Shown here: positions 24,020-34,600 of the stretch, in pieces
Numbering within the stretch: position 1 is the stretch's first letter
Layout: each line of letters opens with the position of its first letter
NCBI RefSeq assembly: GCF_048128805.1
Contig: NC_136019.1
Location: 11,828,905 to 11,892,904 of the forward strand
Reading direction: 5' to 3'
Length of the DNA stretch: 64,000 nt
Source of the DNA: Centroberyx gerrardi
Taxonomy: Eukaryota > Chordata > Actinopteri > Beryciformes > Berycidae
Notes under the pieces: model-generated
What the model was told of the DNA's origin: nothing
Seen by the model: only the letters and a program-made list of their open reading frames with translations
Databases searched by the model: none
Position numbers and translations under genes: made by a program

Positions 24020-26380
24020 AGAGTTGGTAACAATGACACAGTATGGGTTTCATCCATTGTGGATTAGAGGATTTGCAGTTGCAGCACAAGAGCCATATCT
24101 TAAAATTAGGTTTACAGAGGTATTTGGGCATTAAAAGCAGACAGTGTTTCAGTACATTATGATCTGAGTTCAATCACCGTGCAGAATGGCTTTTTCACAG
24201 ACTATGAAGACTCCAAAAAGAAGCCCAGTCCTATGAGTTTAATGACCAGTTTCTCTTCCTCTCTGCCCTGCCTCACCTCTTCTGTCTCCCTCCCTCTCTC
24301 CATCCCTCTGACGGTAGGGGACGTAATCAGGTTTTGTGAGATTTGTGAGTAGATTAGCAGCCACCTTGCTTCAGATAAGGAGCTGGGCTGATAAAGCCCT
24401 GTCCTAGGAGGCACATGGCCGTGATGAAACACCATATCTGACACGGGCAGATCTGTTAAGAACACAATTAAGACACTGTCTACCGATATCTACTCTAACT
24501 GCACTTATCCCAGCTAATCCCTTCAGTCTGCTCAGTGTTTGGGAGTGAGGCTGCAAAATTACAACTAAAAGAGTAATGTATCAGTGTAAAAGCAGATTAA
24601 GTCATCATCCTCTTTTAGTCCCAAACTGCAGTACTGGACTAATGTTTTCTATAATTCAGAGGGATAATAGTACTGTATGTTATACTTTAAGTAGTCCTGT
24701 TATTATCAAACAGTAGAAGACATTTTGAACCAGACTGGTCAAGCCTCCTGGTAGTTTTATGTCCCACAGAGACCAAAGAAGTGGCAGTAACGAAGTAAAT
24801 ATTTAAATACAATACTACAGCTTTTATCCATAATTCAGTTAATAAAGGCAAATCCAAAACAGAGCTTTTTCTCCCTCTTTCCTCATCTGGGTAATTAGAG
24901 AGTAAGACTGAAATTAAGCCTTTTCCAACACACAGGACTTTGACATCCTGGTGCTTCCAACCGCCCCCTCCATGCACGAGGAGGCTCTACCTGGTCCATA
25001 TAAACTGAAAGGCAGGTGTGAGCAGCTTAATGTGCCTGGGTGAAGCTTGCCAGCCACAAAGCCAAACCTCAAATTCCACTTCACAATGGATGAAATGATA
25101 AAAGCTGCATGTGCATCCGCACAGCAACGTGCATCTGCATCACTGGTGTTTATTTTTTTGGCTCATGCTGTCCATGTTGACGGTTGCATTTCAGATTATC
25201 TTCACGTCAGCGCTATACTGTACAGCTGGAGTGTGTCTCTAGCAGCCCCTATCAAGGCCCAATCCTTCTGGAACATCTTTCTGCAAATAGCAGATCCGCT
25301 CTTTCTCAAAGCCCCTTCTGTACAAATGATTATCTGGATGCTTTTGTTACGACGAATGCCAGTACACATCAGCATTGGGATTGAAGAAATTTGTGTGTCT
25401 TTGTGAATGTGATTGTATGTGTCTGCGTGTGCATGTGTGCATGTGCAGCTCCCCAAACACAGCAGATACCCACAGCAGGTAGGTATGTTGCTGATAAGAT
25501 CCATCACTTAGGGACTGATGGAGTGGGCATCCATGCAAGGCAGAGATGCAAATGGAGAGAGTGGTGGAGGGATGGAGGGAGCAAAAAGAGGAGGGAAGAT
25601 GTGGAAACAGGGAATAGCACAAATTAAATAGAAATCGCTCCATCAGTTTCTAAGTTTTGAACTGAATGAAAAACAATCTCCTTTTATCAGCAAGTTGCAA
25701 CACCCACCAGTCTGTAAGTATAGTAAGTAATAATATTAGCAACTAATAATAGATGCGTTTGCATCAAATTATTGGTTATTATACCATAAGAAAATTTCCT
25801 GCCTTCAGCAGCTGTAGCAGTCCTTCCTTAGAGATACCCTTGGGGGGATCATTATCTCGGCAAAACGCCACAAGGGGGTTGAGTGCTTCCATCCAATGCC
25901 TCTTTAACCCACATGTATTATTCAGAGGGAGTCTAGTAGAATCAAAACTACAGGGAGACCACAGAGAGGCCACTGATGTCTGAGCTCTTACATCTACAGA
26001 TGATTATGAGATGTCTAATAGCCAGGGCTATTATCATTATTAACATTTTATTTCAAAGTGTCTGTTTGCCCATTATGCATGTAAATGCATGAGTACTCAC
26101 ACGAGTGCATACATATGCATACACAGGCATGTATGCATGTGTGCACACACACATTATAAAAAAGTCCTTAAACTACAATAAATTCATTGCCATACTTAAT
26201 GAGAGCAAGTATCTAACTGCTGAAAAAAGCAATAAGTCTGTGTGTGGCATATGTTCACATGCATACATGTGCATGTGCATATCAGGCTAACATTGTTTTA
26301 GGTATGTGTCGCCCCTGGTGACTGCCAGTGTGTTTGTCACATTATGTTTTGTTGTTTTCATGTAATAACGGTAAGGCAAG
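24020..26380. other. Intergenic DNA upstream of dmrta1
   Basis: No exon or repeat family recognised. A frame at 25047-25406 is open for 119 codons but starts at TTG and resembles no family. Imperfect CA/TG tracts occur near 25400-25445 and 26080-26160. Confidence 0.35.
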
Positions 26381-26399
26381 CTGTTGCGTGTAACTGGAT

Positions 26400-26760
26400 C
26401 CTGTTTGAATGGAGAGAAATGAATGAAACATGTGACACGGTGTGATTAGTTATCCACTGATCTCACTGGTTGTTTGTTGACAGATGGGTCTTTTGTCAAG
26501 GTAATTTGTTCAACAGAATAACCAGGTAGCTAATTACCTGTTCCTTTTGTGGCTATTAGGGCCATTGTTGTGTTAAGAACCTCTTAATAGTGAATATTCA
26601 TTGCTCAATAGGGCAACCAACGGGAGGTGTTGTGTCTAGCTGACCTGAGGCAACATCGCTTTTGTTGCCATTTTGAAATAGCTTAGTTGAGTTTCTTGGG
26701 AACACCTATCCAATTCAACAAAGTCCACAGTGTCAGGGTGAAGGATGGGTGCAAATTAGA
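26400..26760 (+). promoter_or_regulatory. dmrta1: Candidate upstream enhancer of dmrta1
   Basis: A unique block 440-800 bp upstream of the dmrta1 start. It carries GTGATTAGTTATCC, TGTTGACAGATGG (a MEIS-like TGACAG word), CAGGTAGCTAATTACCTG (a near-palindrome around TAATTA), CCATTGTTGTG (a SOX-type site) and a CCAACGGGAGG G+C patch. The density of developmental factor sites and the closeness to a DMRT gene make it a good enhancer candidate. Function is inferred only. Confidence 0.35.
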
Positions 26761-27129
26761 CATAGCAGGCCAGCCTCTGCAATGGCATTGGTCCTAAAAA
26801 GGCTCAGTGCAACAGTTTGAATGCCATTTCCTATAGAACACTATTTTAACCATTTGCAATTAAATACCATACAACTTATGGACTGTTGCTGGACAGGCCT
26901 GAAACTTAACATTTCCTAAAACTATCTAGGCTCTATTACATCAGATTAGACCACTATTCATCCGGGACTCAAATAAACATGATAGGGTATTAAGAGGTTG
27001 GAGCGGAAAGGGGTGTAACCATGGTGTTGTATTTCATGTCAAGCCACCTGGAGAGGAGACACTTAAAGCGCACTAGTTCAGGGTGCCAGCGGCAGTAGAG
27101 AGACTCCAGTCACCGAGAGAAGGCCGACT

Positions 27130-27700
27130 TAACCTGAGTGACTGCACTTGATTATCTGCACTGGACGGCCCGGAGACCTTGTGCGCATCCCCAAGAGCAA
27201 TGGACGGCAGGATCAGACCGCTTGGCCTGGCCGGGCACACCGCCAACCCGCTGTCGGTCGGGGGCTTGCAGGTGCCCCCTTCCCTCCTGCGCCCCCCGCC
27301 TCTGTTCCTGCGGGCTTGTAACCCCGCGCTGGAGAGGGGTTACCCCCGCACCCCGAAGTGCGCCAGATGCAGGAACCACGGCGTGGTGTCCGCGCTCAAA
27401 GGTCACAAGCGCTTTTGCCGCTGGAGAGACTGCGTGTGCGCCAAGTGCACACTGATAGCGGAGAGGCAGAGGGTGATGGCCGCGCAGGTGGCGCTGCGGA
27501 GGCAACAGGCTCAGGAGGAGAGCGAGGCCCGAGAGCTCCGGTTCCTGTACCCCGGCTCGGGGACTGGAGGGGAACCCGGGGTCCCTCTGGCGTCACCCGT
27601 AGGGCCTGGGATACCAGCAGCTACCAGTGACACCCCAGCAGTTCCCAGTGTTGATGTTTTCGGAACAGAAAGCCAAAAAGATGGTGAGTTGAGATGGTGA
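27130..27700. promoter_or_regulatory. dmrta1: CpG-rich island over dmrta1 exon 1
   Basis: From about 27130 the DNA switches from A+T-rich to strongly G+C- and CpG-rich (for example CCGGGCACACCGCCAACCCG near 27232) and returns to A+T-rich after exon 1. No clear TATA box is seen in the 200 bp before the ATG, which fits a CpG-island promoter of a developmental transcription factor. Confidence 0.65.
27200..27683 (+). CDS. dmrta1: dmrta1 coding exon 1 (DM domain)
   Basis: Encodes residues 1-161 and the first base of codon 162. It holds the whole DM zinc-binding module and ends ...TESQKD before the donor GTGAGT. Confidence 0.93.
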
Positions 27701-29000
27701 AATCGGGGATGTGGTGGAGAGTAAAAGGCACCATAATTCACCTTTTTATTGGGGAAGAGAGTTTACCAACCTTTTTAGGCTAACATAAATCTTGAGGGCG
27801 TCATTTAATACCATACATCATAGTATAAAGTATAGAAATATAGTATAGCCTAGTATAGTATATTATAGATAAATGCTTTTCTGAAAATCGAATTGAATTT
27901 TGTTTATATCAGTGGTTGTGATGTTTTATGCTGATCACTGAATGGAGGTCATTTCTATTATTTACCACTACTGGGTGAGATGATTATGTAGCCTACAGCT
28001 AAGTGTTGTTATTCCGTTTATGTGCAGTAAATTATACGGTATTTGCGTTACATAAAATATATACAATCAAATATTTAAAATGTTTTACTTTTCTATGCCT
28101 CTATGCATAATTTTACGCACACGCTGAATGCTGACATAAGCGTGCAGAGATGAGTAACGCTGATTTAAAACCATCTGATTTTCTTCTATCTCCATTTCAG
28201 ATGATAAATTGAGCAAGTACAACTTTTACAACGGTTTCATTGGTCGACCTCTCTTTGCACCTCACGCCGCACGTCTGGCCTCTCCAAGTGACAAGAAGGA
28301 GCTGTCTCCAAGCAAGGACAGCGCCAGTGCTACATTCAACGACGACAGCGCCAGTCCGTCCCCAGTCTTTGACCAGCGGTCAGACCACACAGAGAGCCCG
28401 CAGAGGTCGTTGTCCTCCTCGGATCCGGAGTCGGGGAGCGAGTCGGAGAAACCCAAGGAATACCCAACTCTGGACCGGGACCCCACCGACGTCATGGCCA
28501 AGATCTTCCCCCATCAGAAACGGGACACCCTGGAGTCCGTGGTGAGAACGTGCAAAGGTGACATTGTGAAAGCTATTGAACTCATGCTTAGCTCCAAAGA
28601 GAACAAAATCAACTCTGACGGCTTGGCCCTGTCTCTGTCCGGTCACCCCAGCGCGCTCAGGCCTAACGCGGGATTGCCAGGCGTACTGGGCGCTTTGGGG
28701 ACCAAGTCTGCCTTCTCTCCTCTCCACGCCACACCGACGCCCGCCGGCGGCGACAGCTTGTACGGGCTCAACCCTCGCTTCGGTATCAATCCCTTGCGGC
28801 TGGCCTATTCTTCGGCAAGTGGTGGCATGACAAGTTTTATGTCACCGTATGTGACATCCGGACTGATGCCGGTGTTTCCACTGCGCCCGCCCTTGGACTC
28901 CTACTCTTTCCCGGGCATGATCCGAGACCTTTCCTACCTCCAGAGCAAGGAGTCACTATGCAACACAGGACTCTACACACGTCTTAACCATGAAAAATAA
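27200..29000 (+). CDS. dmrta1: DMRTA1 (DMRT4) DM-domain transcription factor, complete, 2 exons
   Basis: Coding exons are 27200-27683 and 28201-29000 (484+800 nt, 427 aa). The intron is GT-AG, 517 bp, phase 1. The nuclear, DNA-binding protein acts in sexual and neural/olfactory development in vertebrates. The DM domain spans about residues 48-110 ([20 protein letters not shown]...), with zinc ligands Cys54, Cys57, His60, His69, Cys73, Cys78, Cys80 and Cys83, and the family recognition helix follows. A DMA (CUE-like) domain lies at about residues 253-292 ([11 protein letters not shown]...[13 protein letters not shown]). The word [18 protein letters not shown] before the DM domain and the C-terminal [24 protein letters not shown] region match DMRTA1 rather than DMRTA2 or DMRT3. 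ATG 27200 has G at -3 and +4. An in-frame extension upstream exists but has no ATG. The middle (about 185-250) is Ser/Asp/Glu-rich and probably disordered. Confidence 0.94.
28201..29000 (+). CDS. dmrta1: dmrta1 coding exon 2 (DMA domain)
   Basis: The acceptor is CTCCATTTCAG. Encodes residues 162-427, starting [19 protein letters not shown], and contains the Ser-rich linker, the DMA domain and the conserved C-terminal tail ending TRLNHEK. TAA stop at 28998-29000. Confidence 0.93.
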
Positions 29001-29178
29001 TTGCAAATTGTAAATTAGCTTTCAGAATTTTCTTTAAAGATCCTTTTAAGTGCCTGAAAACTGTTAAAGCTGTTGACTAAAATCACTGCATAATGCCATT
29101 GAAGTTTGGCAATTTTCTCTTTTAACTTGTTTCAGTATATTTTTGAAAGTGTACATTTTGTAAAGATTGTTTATTATT

Positions 29179-29184
29179 AATAAA
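29179..29184 (+). terminator. dmrta1: dmrta1 polyadenylation signal
   Basis: AATAAA 179 nt after the stop codon, followed by a T/GT-rich segment (GGGTGTTCTTGTTTTATCTTTG). This gives a short 3' UTR of about 200 nt. Confidence 0.7.
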
Positions 29185-29296
29185 GCTATCAACGGGTGTT
29201 CTTGTTTTATCTTTGTTCCATGTATACCTTCTGTATGAGTGTGTCTTATAGTTTATCAAAATTATACAACATAATAGAAGGATATACTTTGCAAAG

Positions 29297-29349
<53 letters not shown>
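29297..29349. repeat. (ATCT)n tetranucleotide microsatellite
   Basis: About 13 uninterrupted ATCT units, 110 bp past the dmrta1 polyadenylation signal. A likely polymorphic marker. Confidence 0.95.
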
Positions 29350-30639
29350 CCTGAAAGTAACCACTTATTTTATAAAAGGTATCTGTAGTCCGATTACTGT
29401 GTATTTTATATTGCCACATTAAAGTAATACTTTACATGTAATTTGTAACTCTCCAACTCAGATGACTCCTTACTCTGACTAGACTTTTTAATAAAATGAA
29501 AATAAGCCTCAATTTGACTTGAGAAAAATGAATGGAGATCACAATGTCATAAGGAATAAATATAGGCCATAAATATCGTAACAATACAATTACATTAATC
29601 ACAATAATTCTTGGGCAGTTAAAGCCAACAGTTCTGTAGAGAGGAGTTTGGCTGAAACATATAAAAGAAGTTTGGCGCTTGAGACCGGGGCTAGCCCATG
29701 TTCTAGTTTACATTAACATCTCCTCGCCAAACTAATTTATGGACTTCCTCAGTTGGTTCAAAGCCTTTTGACAGCAAGTGAAACATTTTTTTGACTCACT
29801 TTTGTGCAAACATTTTCTTGTACAAACAGTGCTATGCAAGCCAAGCTCCACTCTCTACATAGTTACAATACGGCCGGGGGATTTGGAGGAACTGAAGACC
29901 ATCAGCTTTCTAAGAAGCTTTCTAAGAATAGCTTTGAAATGGTGAGGATTATCTCCAGGTCATTTCATTTGTTCAATTTGTTCAGTACCTCACAATTGCC
30001 TAACATCATATTGAGCTTCAACTTTTTGATTTTGTTCTGTTAGGTCTATCTATTTGAGGCCTATATGATGCATTTCAGTGGCAGTTTATACACATTCTTG
30101 CCTGTAAAGTCAATCAATTTATCCTATGCAAATGACAGCAATTTATAGTCTACTACACCTGACATCAGCATTAATTTGTAATACATTTGCTTGGTACAAA
30201 AGCCTGCAACACATGGCTACCAAGTTACAGGGTTTACTCTTCACAGGTAACCAGGAAACCATGGTAACCCACCCACTCCCCCTTCTGTTTGCTTGCTAAA
30301 TTCCAGATATGACCCTGGTGTTCATGATTTATTGTCTGTTGGCAACTCACATTTGGTATATTTGAAAATATTTTGTGGTTGCATGCTGTGCTATGATGTT
30401 GAGGATGTATATTCCATGCTGTGCTTACAATATCTGATCACATGTGAAGTCTACACCTCCTCAAGAAATCGAAAAGTTAGGCAAATGTTTAGACTACTGT
30501 ACATTTATCTAGCTTGGGAAACCAGCTGCTTTTCTTTCCATTTTTAATAAAAGAGAATAACTTCTAGATATACTATCATTTCAAATATAAACATCCTAAA
30601 CTTTTGTGAAGATATTTCTCCATCCAGACTCAAAAGCCA
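29350..30639. other. Intergenic DNA between dmrta1 and the glucosidase-beta-like gene
   Basis: About 1.3 kb with no recognised exon or repeat. A 10-bp imperfect duplication (TTTCTAAGAAGCTTTCTAAGAA) is at 29909-29931. Confidence 0.4.
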
Positions 30640-30790
30640 TCCTCACCGTTGATTGGTCGTAGAAATCACAGGGGCTCGCACGACAACCAACGGGAAGCCT
30701 CGGGTGCGTCACGTGACCGTGTGTTTCAGGAAGACACTGACAGTGAAATGTTGGAGGTTGGAAGTGGAGACTAATGTGAACATGAAAAAC
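30640..30790 (+). promoter_or_regulatory. Promoter region of the glucosidase II beta-like gene
   Basis: The 150 bp before exon 1 are CpG-richer than the flanks. They contain GATTGGTCG (an inverted CCAAT box, 30651-30659 area), GACAACCAACGG and the perfect palindrome GTCACGTGAC at 30708-30717. The latter matches the USF/TFEB (CLEAR-type) consensus. No TATA box is evident, as expected for an ER housekeeping gene. Confidence 0.5.
30708..30717. promoter_or_regulatory. GTCACGTGAC palindrome (USF/TFEB-type E-box)
   Basis: Perfect 10-bp palindrome 132 bp before the start codon of the glucosidase II beta-like gene. In vertebrates this motif is bound by USF1/2 and by MiT/TFE factors that control lysosomal and secretory genes. 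Its role here is inferred. Confidence 0.5.
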
Positions 30791-30848
30791 ATTTGAGCAG
30801 GTTTTTGTGTGGCAGGAGTGTAAATGTTTTCAAGGCCTGCGCTCTGAC

Positions 30849-30930
30849 ATGCGTTGCCACATTGTTATTGCCGCTGTCTTTTGGTCTGTTTGCGTTGACT
30901 CGCGGAAAATAAGAGGAATATCTTTGTCCT
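30849..30930 (+). CDS. Glucosidase II beta-like, coding exon 1 (signal peptide)
   Basis: Residues 1-27 plus one base. The hydrophobic core [12 protein letters not shown] ends before [11 protein letters not shown]. The donor is GTAAGT. Confidence 0.82.
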
Positions 30931-31616
30931 GTAAGTGCAGTGTCCCTTACCAGCTTAGGCTAACTAATGTCAACATCTTTGTAAACAGTGCTACATGTAT
31001 GAATGCTATGCGTGTTGTAACCTGGATGTTGTAACAGCTCCATAGTTGCAACACAGGAAACATGAAGTGAGGGATTTTATTTTTGAAGTATATACAGTAT
31101 ATATATTGTTGCTATTGGCTGTAGGGTAGGTAGACACTGTATTGTGGTTGTTTTACTTGAAGTTGAATAGCTTAAAGTACATTGACCTGTAGAAGGCATA
31201 ATGCCAGCCCCTAGTTTCACTAACATTTCATTACAGTGTCTGAAATTCAGCAGCCAGCATGATGAAGTGACACTGTTCTCAACTGGGCTTACATCCAAAA
31301 ATAAATATTTATAGAGCTGCCAACATTAATGCATAGCACATGGAATTTTACTGTGCAAAATGTTGTTGTTGTTGTTGTTGTTGTAGTGTTGCCCCTGAGT
31401 CTGTTAGGTTGCATCTGTAGCTGCAGTTCAAGGCCATCAGCATGTATCAGTCTGTAATGTTTTCACTCTGTAACAGACAAGCGGTTCTACAGAGAGAGGA
31501 AGACCTTCCTGTGCATCGATGGCTCTAAAATGATCCCCTTTGAGCAGGTGAACGATGACTACTGCGACTGTGAAGACGGTTCTGATGAACCAGGTAAAGA
31601 AGTGTGTCCATGGGCG

Positions 31617-31666
<50 letters not shown>

Positions 31667-34600
31667 GCAATGTTAGCATACTGTGTGCCATCACTGCTTT
31701 TTTATTCTTCAGTATTACTCATCATGTAAACCTACGCACTAACGTTTGCTACTCACAGAATTTCCCTTTGTGGGAAAATAATGATTCGACTTGATATCAT
31801 CCCACTGTGTGTGTTTTCACATTTGTTCCTTTTTTGTCTTTCATCTGAACTCAGTGATTAATCAGTCTTTTTGTGCATGTGAATACTGCAAACACACTCA
31901 GACCCCTCTGGAGGAAATCAAGAAGTAGAGCTCCTTGAGAGATGTTCCAGACTCAGTTTTCTTTTTCTGGTGCACTTTATTTGTAAAATTTGTTCACATG
32001 ATTTTGTGGTTTCACTTAAGAGATTTATATTGTTAGAATCAAAGCACACGTCTGGTGATTTTAATTCTATATTGATGAAAATTCACTGAATTGGAGATAA
32101 ATAACAGATTGCAAAGGCTTCCAAATAAGCTCAATATTAAGTATTTTAAAACGGGTTGCGATCATTAGCCTGATCAGGTTCCATAATAAGAGATAAGAGG
32201 TTTCTTTCACATAAAGAAGCAAATACTGTCATCTATAACAGTCATAGGAGGATTGACATATAAAGAAAAATACAGGTCTGAACTGTAAAGTGTCCTTATC
32301 AGAAGTGATGGGAACCAGAAAAAGATCATGGGATTCAATAGGCTTTAATCCTTGTTTTGGTCCATTCAAAGATTCAGGAAAAAAAAAGGACCTGATTATT
32401 CATGTGAAAACTCTGTGAGTGATCCCACAAACAGGCATTTATGTGTGACTAAATGACATTGCCCCCCTAAGGGCAACAAAGGCAGTGCATCCATGTTGGC
32501 CATGTTGATGACTGGGTGGAGCCTTTATGTATGGAGCCGTATCACAAATAGTTTTCACATTTGTTTCTGCAAGTCAGATATTATGCAACATCGACCTCTG
32601 CTCTTCGCCCTCTGTAGGCACTGCAGCCTGTCCTGGTGGCCGGTTCTACTGCACCAACCTGGGCTTCCGCCCACACTACATCCAGTCTTCACGAGTCAAC
32701 GATGGCATCTGTGGTACGGCCTTCTTTATTGCATTATATTAGAATAAAATAATAACCTCTTGAGAGGAGACCTTGGTAAACCTCAGACAACCTTTTGAAG
32801 GGAGGCAGGAGGAGGCAGGCGGAAAACAGATTTATTCTTGCAGAAAATGAATGGCTGTAATAGTCATTTAAAAAGCTAGTGGAAAGATATGGTGCCAAGA
32901 CTGAGCTACTTTTTTTAGCAACTTTCTTATTTCAAAGGTGTTTGTGAGGTTTTAGTCAAAATGACAATATGTTATGAATTATGCTTCACAAACCACTCAG
33001 GGATGTATCATATGAATGAAATTAAATGGTTTCAATTACCCACCACATAAGCATAATAGGAAGGATTATATGCTGCTTTTCAGTGATTCCACAAGAGCAG
33101 AAGCGCTGCCTTTAGCGACAGTGGGTGAGCCACTCAAGTATGCAGAGCACTTAAGATGTTATACCCACTGCTTGCTTTTTCCCTGTTTTGCGCACATGCA
33201 CAGGAATACATATTTTACATGCTGTCAGAAGGCGGACATGTTGGAAGTTGTTGTACACACTGTCACTGCTTTTTGTAGTACAAACAAACAGAGATGAAGA
33301 GGTAGACACAGCAAACAAAACTCCTCTCTCGCATACACACACTCACTCACACACACACAGACACACACACACACACACACAGACACACACACACTCACTC
33401 TCCTCGCTCAATTTCCCTTGAACAACATTCTGCTCTTTTTCTCAAGTCCTTTCTCCACTCTGTCTTGTGAAACCTGCCACACTCGAGCCAAATTAGATCG
33501 GTTTGCAGCCCCACCTTCCCATCCACTTCTACATCCTACCCCACTTTGGATAAAATCAACACATTCCGCTGTCGACAACTCCTCTCTGTCACCGGCGCTC
33601 TCGTAGATGGCAACAGAAAATGAGAGAGAAGAGTGAAGAGGATAGAGGAAGATTTCTTACAGCCTTCTGCTCCCTTTCCTCAATTGTCCCTCTTTTTCTT
33701 CTCCCACTTGTCTTCTCATACCTTCCCTGCCCTGAATGGAGCCACTTAATAGCTAACGCAGCGTCGCTTTTCCTCCTCGACGGTTCGCTGAGAGATTTTC
33801 ATTGACTTCCTTTTGCTGGGCTCTAACGCCCCTCTTCCACTGGTCGCCAATGGGGCTCTGGGTAATTGAGGAGTTTCACACTGTGACCACTCTCCTGGCT
33901 GAAGCATCTGAGCCAAAACCAGATCTGAGCAGTTATAAAACATCATGTAGCTGATCCTGTAAGTGGCTGATCTCAAGAGACCTTCTCCAAACCAGAGAGA
34001 GATCTCATGCAGACACCAGGATCTGTTCTTCACCAGTCAAAACTGACAGTCTAGATCAACAACATCTGCACTATTCTCCAGTTTTATCAGTTTAACACAA
34101 ATGCACAGATGTTATCGGCCAATATTGGCTTTTCACAGAAATAGGCTGTTGCCATTGGCAATGATACATTGTAAACAAAGCATTTATTTTTTCCACAATC
34201 ACATGATTATTCTTATCTAATCTTGTTTTTGAATAATTCTGGTTAAGTGATTAAAGGGCTTTGAAGATGATGTACGTTGAGAAGCAAAAGATCATAGTGA
34301 TCAATTTGCCTTGCCACAATTTACTACGAGTGTTCCATGTAGTTTCCATGTAGCAAATGTGAAAGATACTACTTTAGTTGTATCTTTATAGTACCATGCT
34401 ATCACACAAATCAATCAATTATATCAGATATCATCAGATATATCAGATATAGTACCATGCTATCACACAAATCAATTATATCAGACTTCTTTTTTTTTTT
34501 CATTTTATCAGATATTATTTTAACTTTCATCCCTAATTATTGATATTGCATCAGACCCAGAAATTATGTATGGATCAAATCCTAAATATTCAGAAAAAAG

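Noticed and set aside
25047..25406. 119-codon plus-strand frame with hydrophobic segments
   Set aside because: It begins at TTG, has no recognised family and no splice context.
27179..27199. Possible 7-codon N-terminal extension of dmrta1
   Set aside because: The frame is open but the upstream codon is TTG, not ATG; ATG 27200 has good context and fits the family start.
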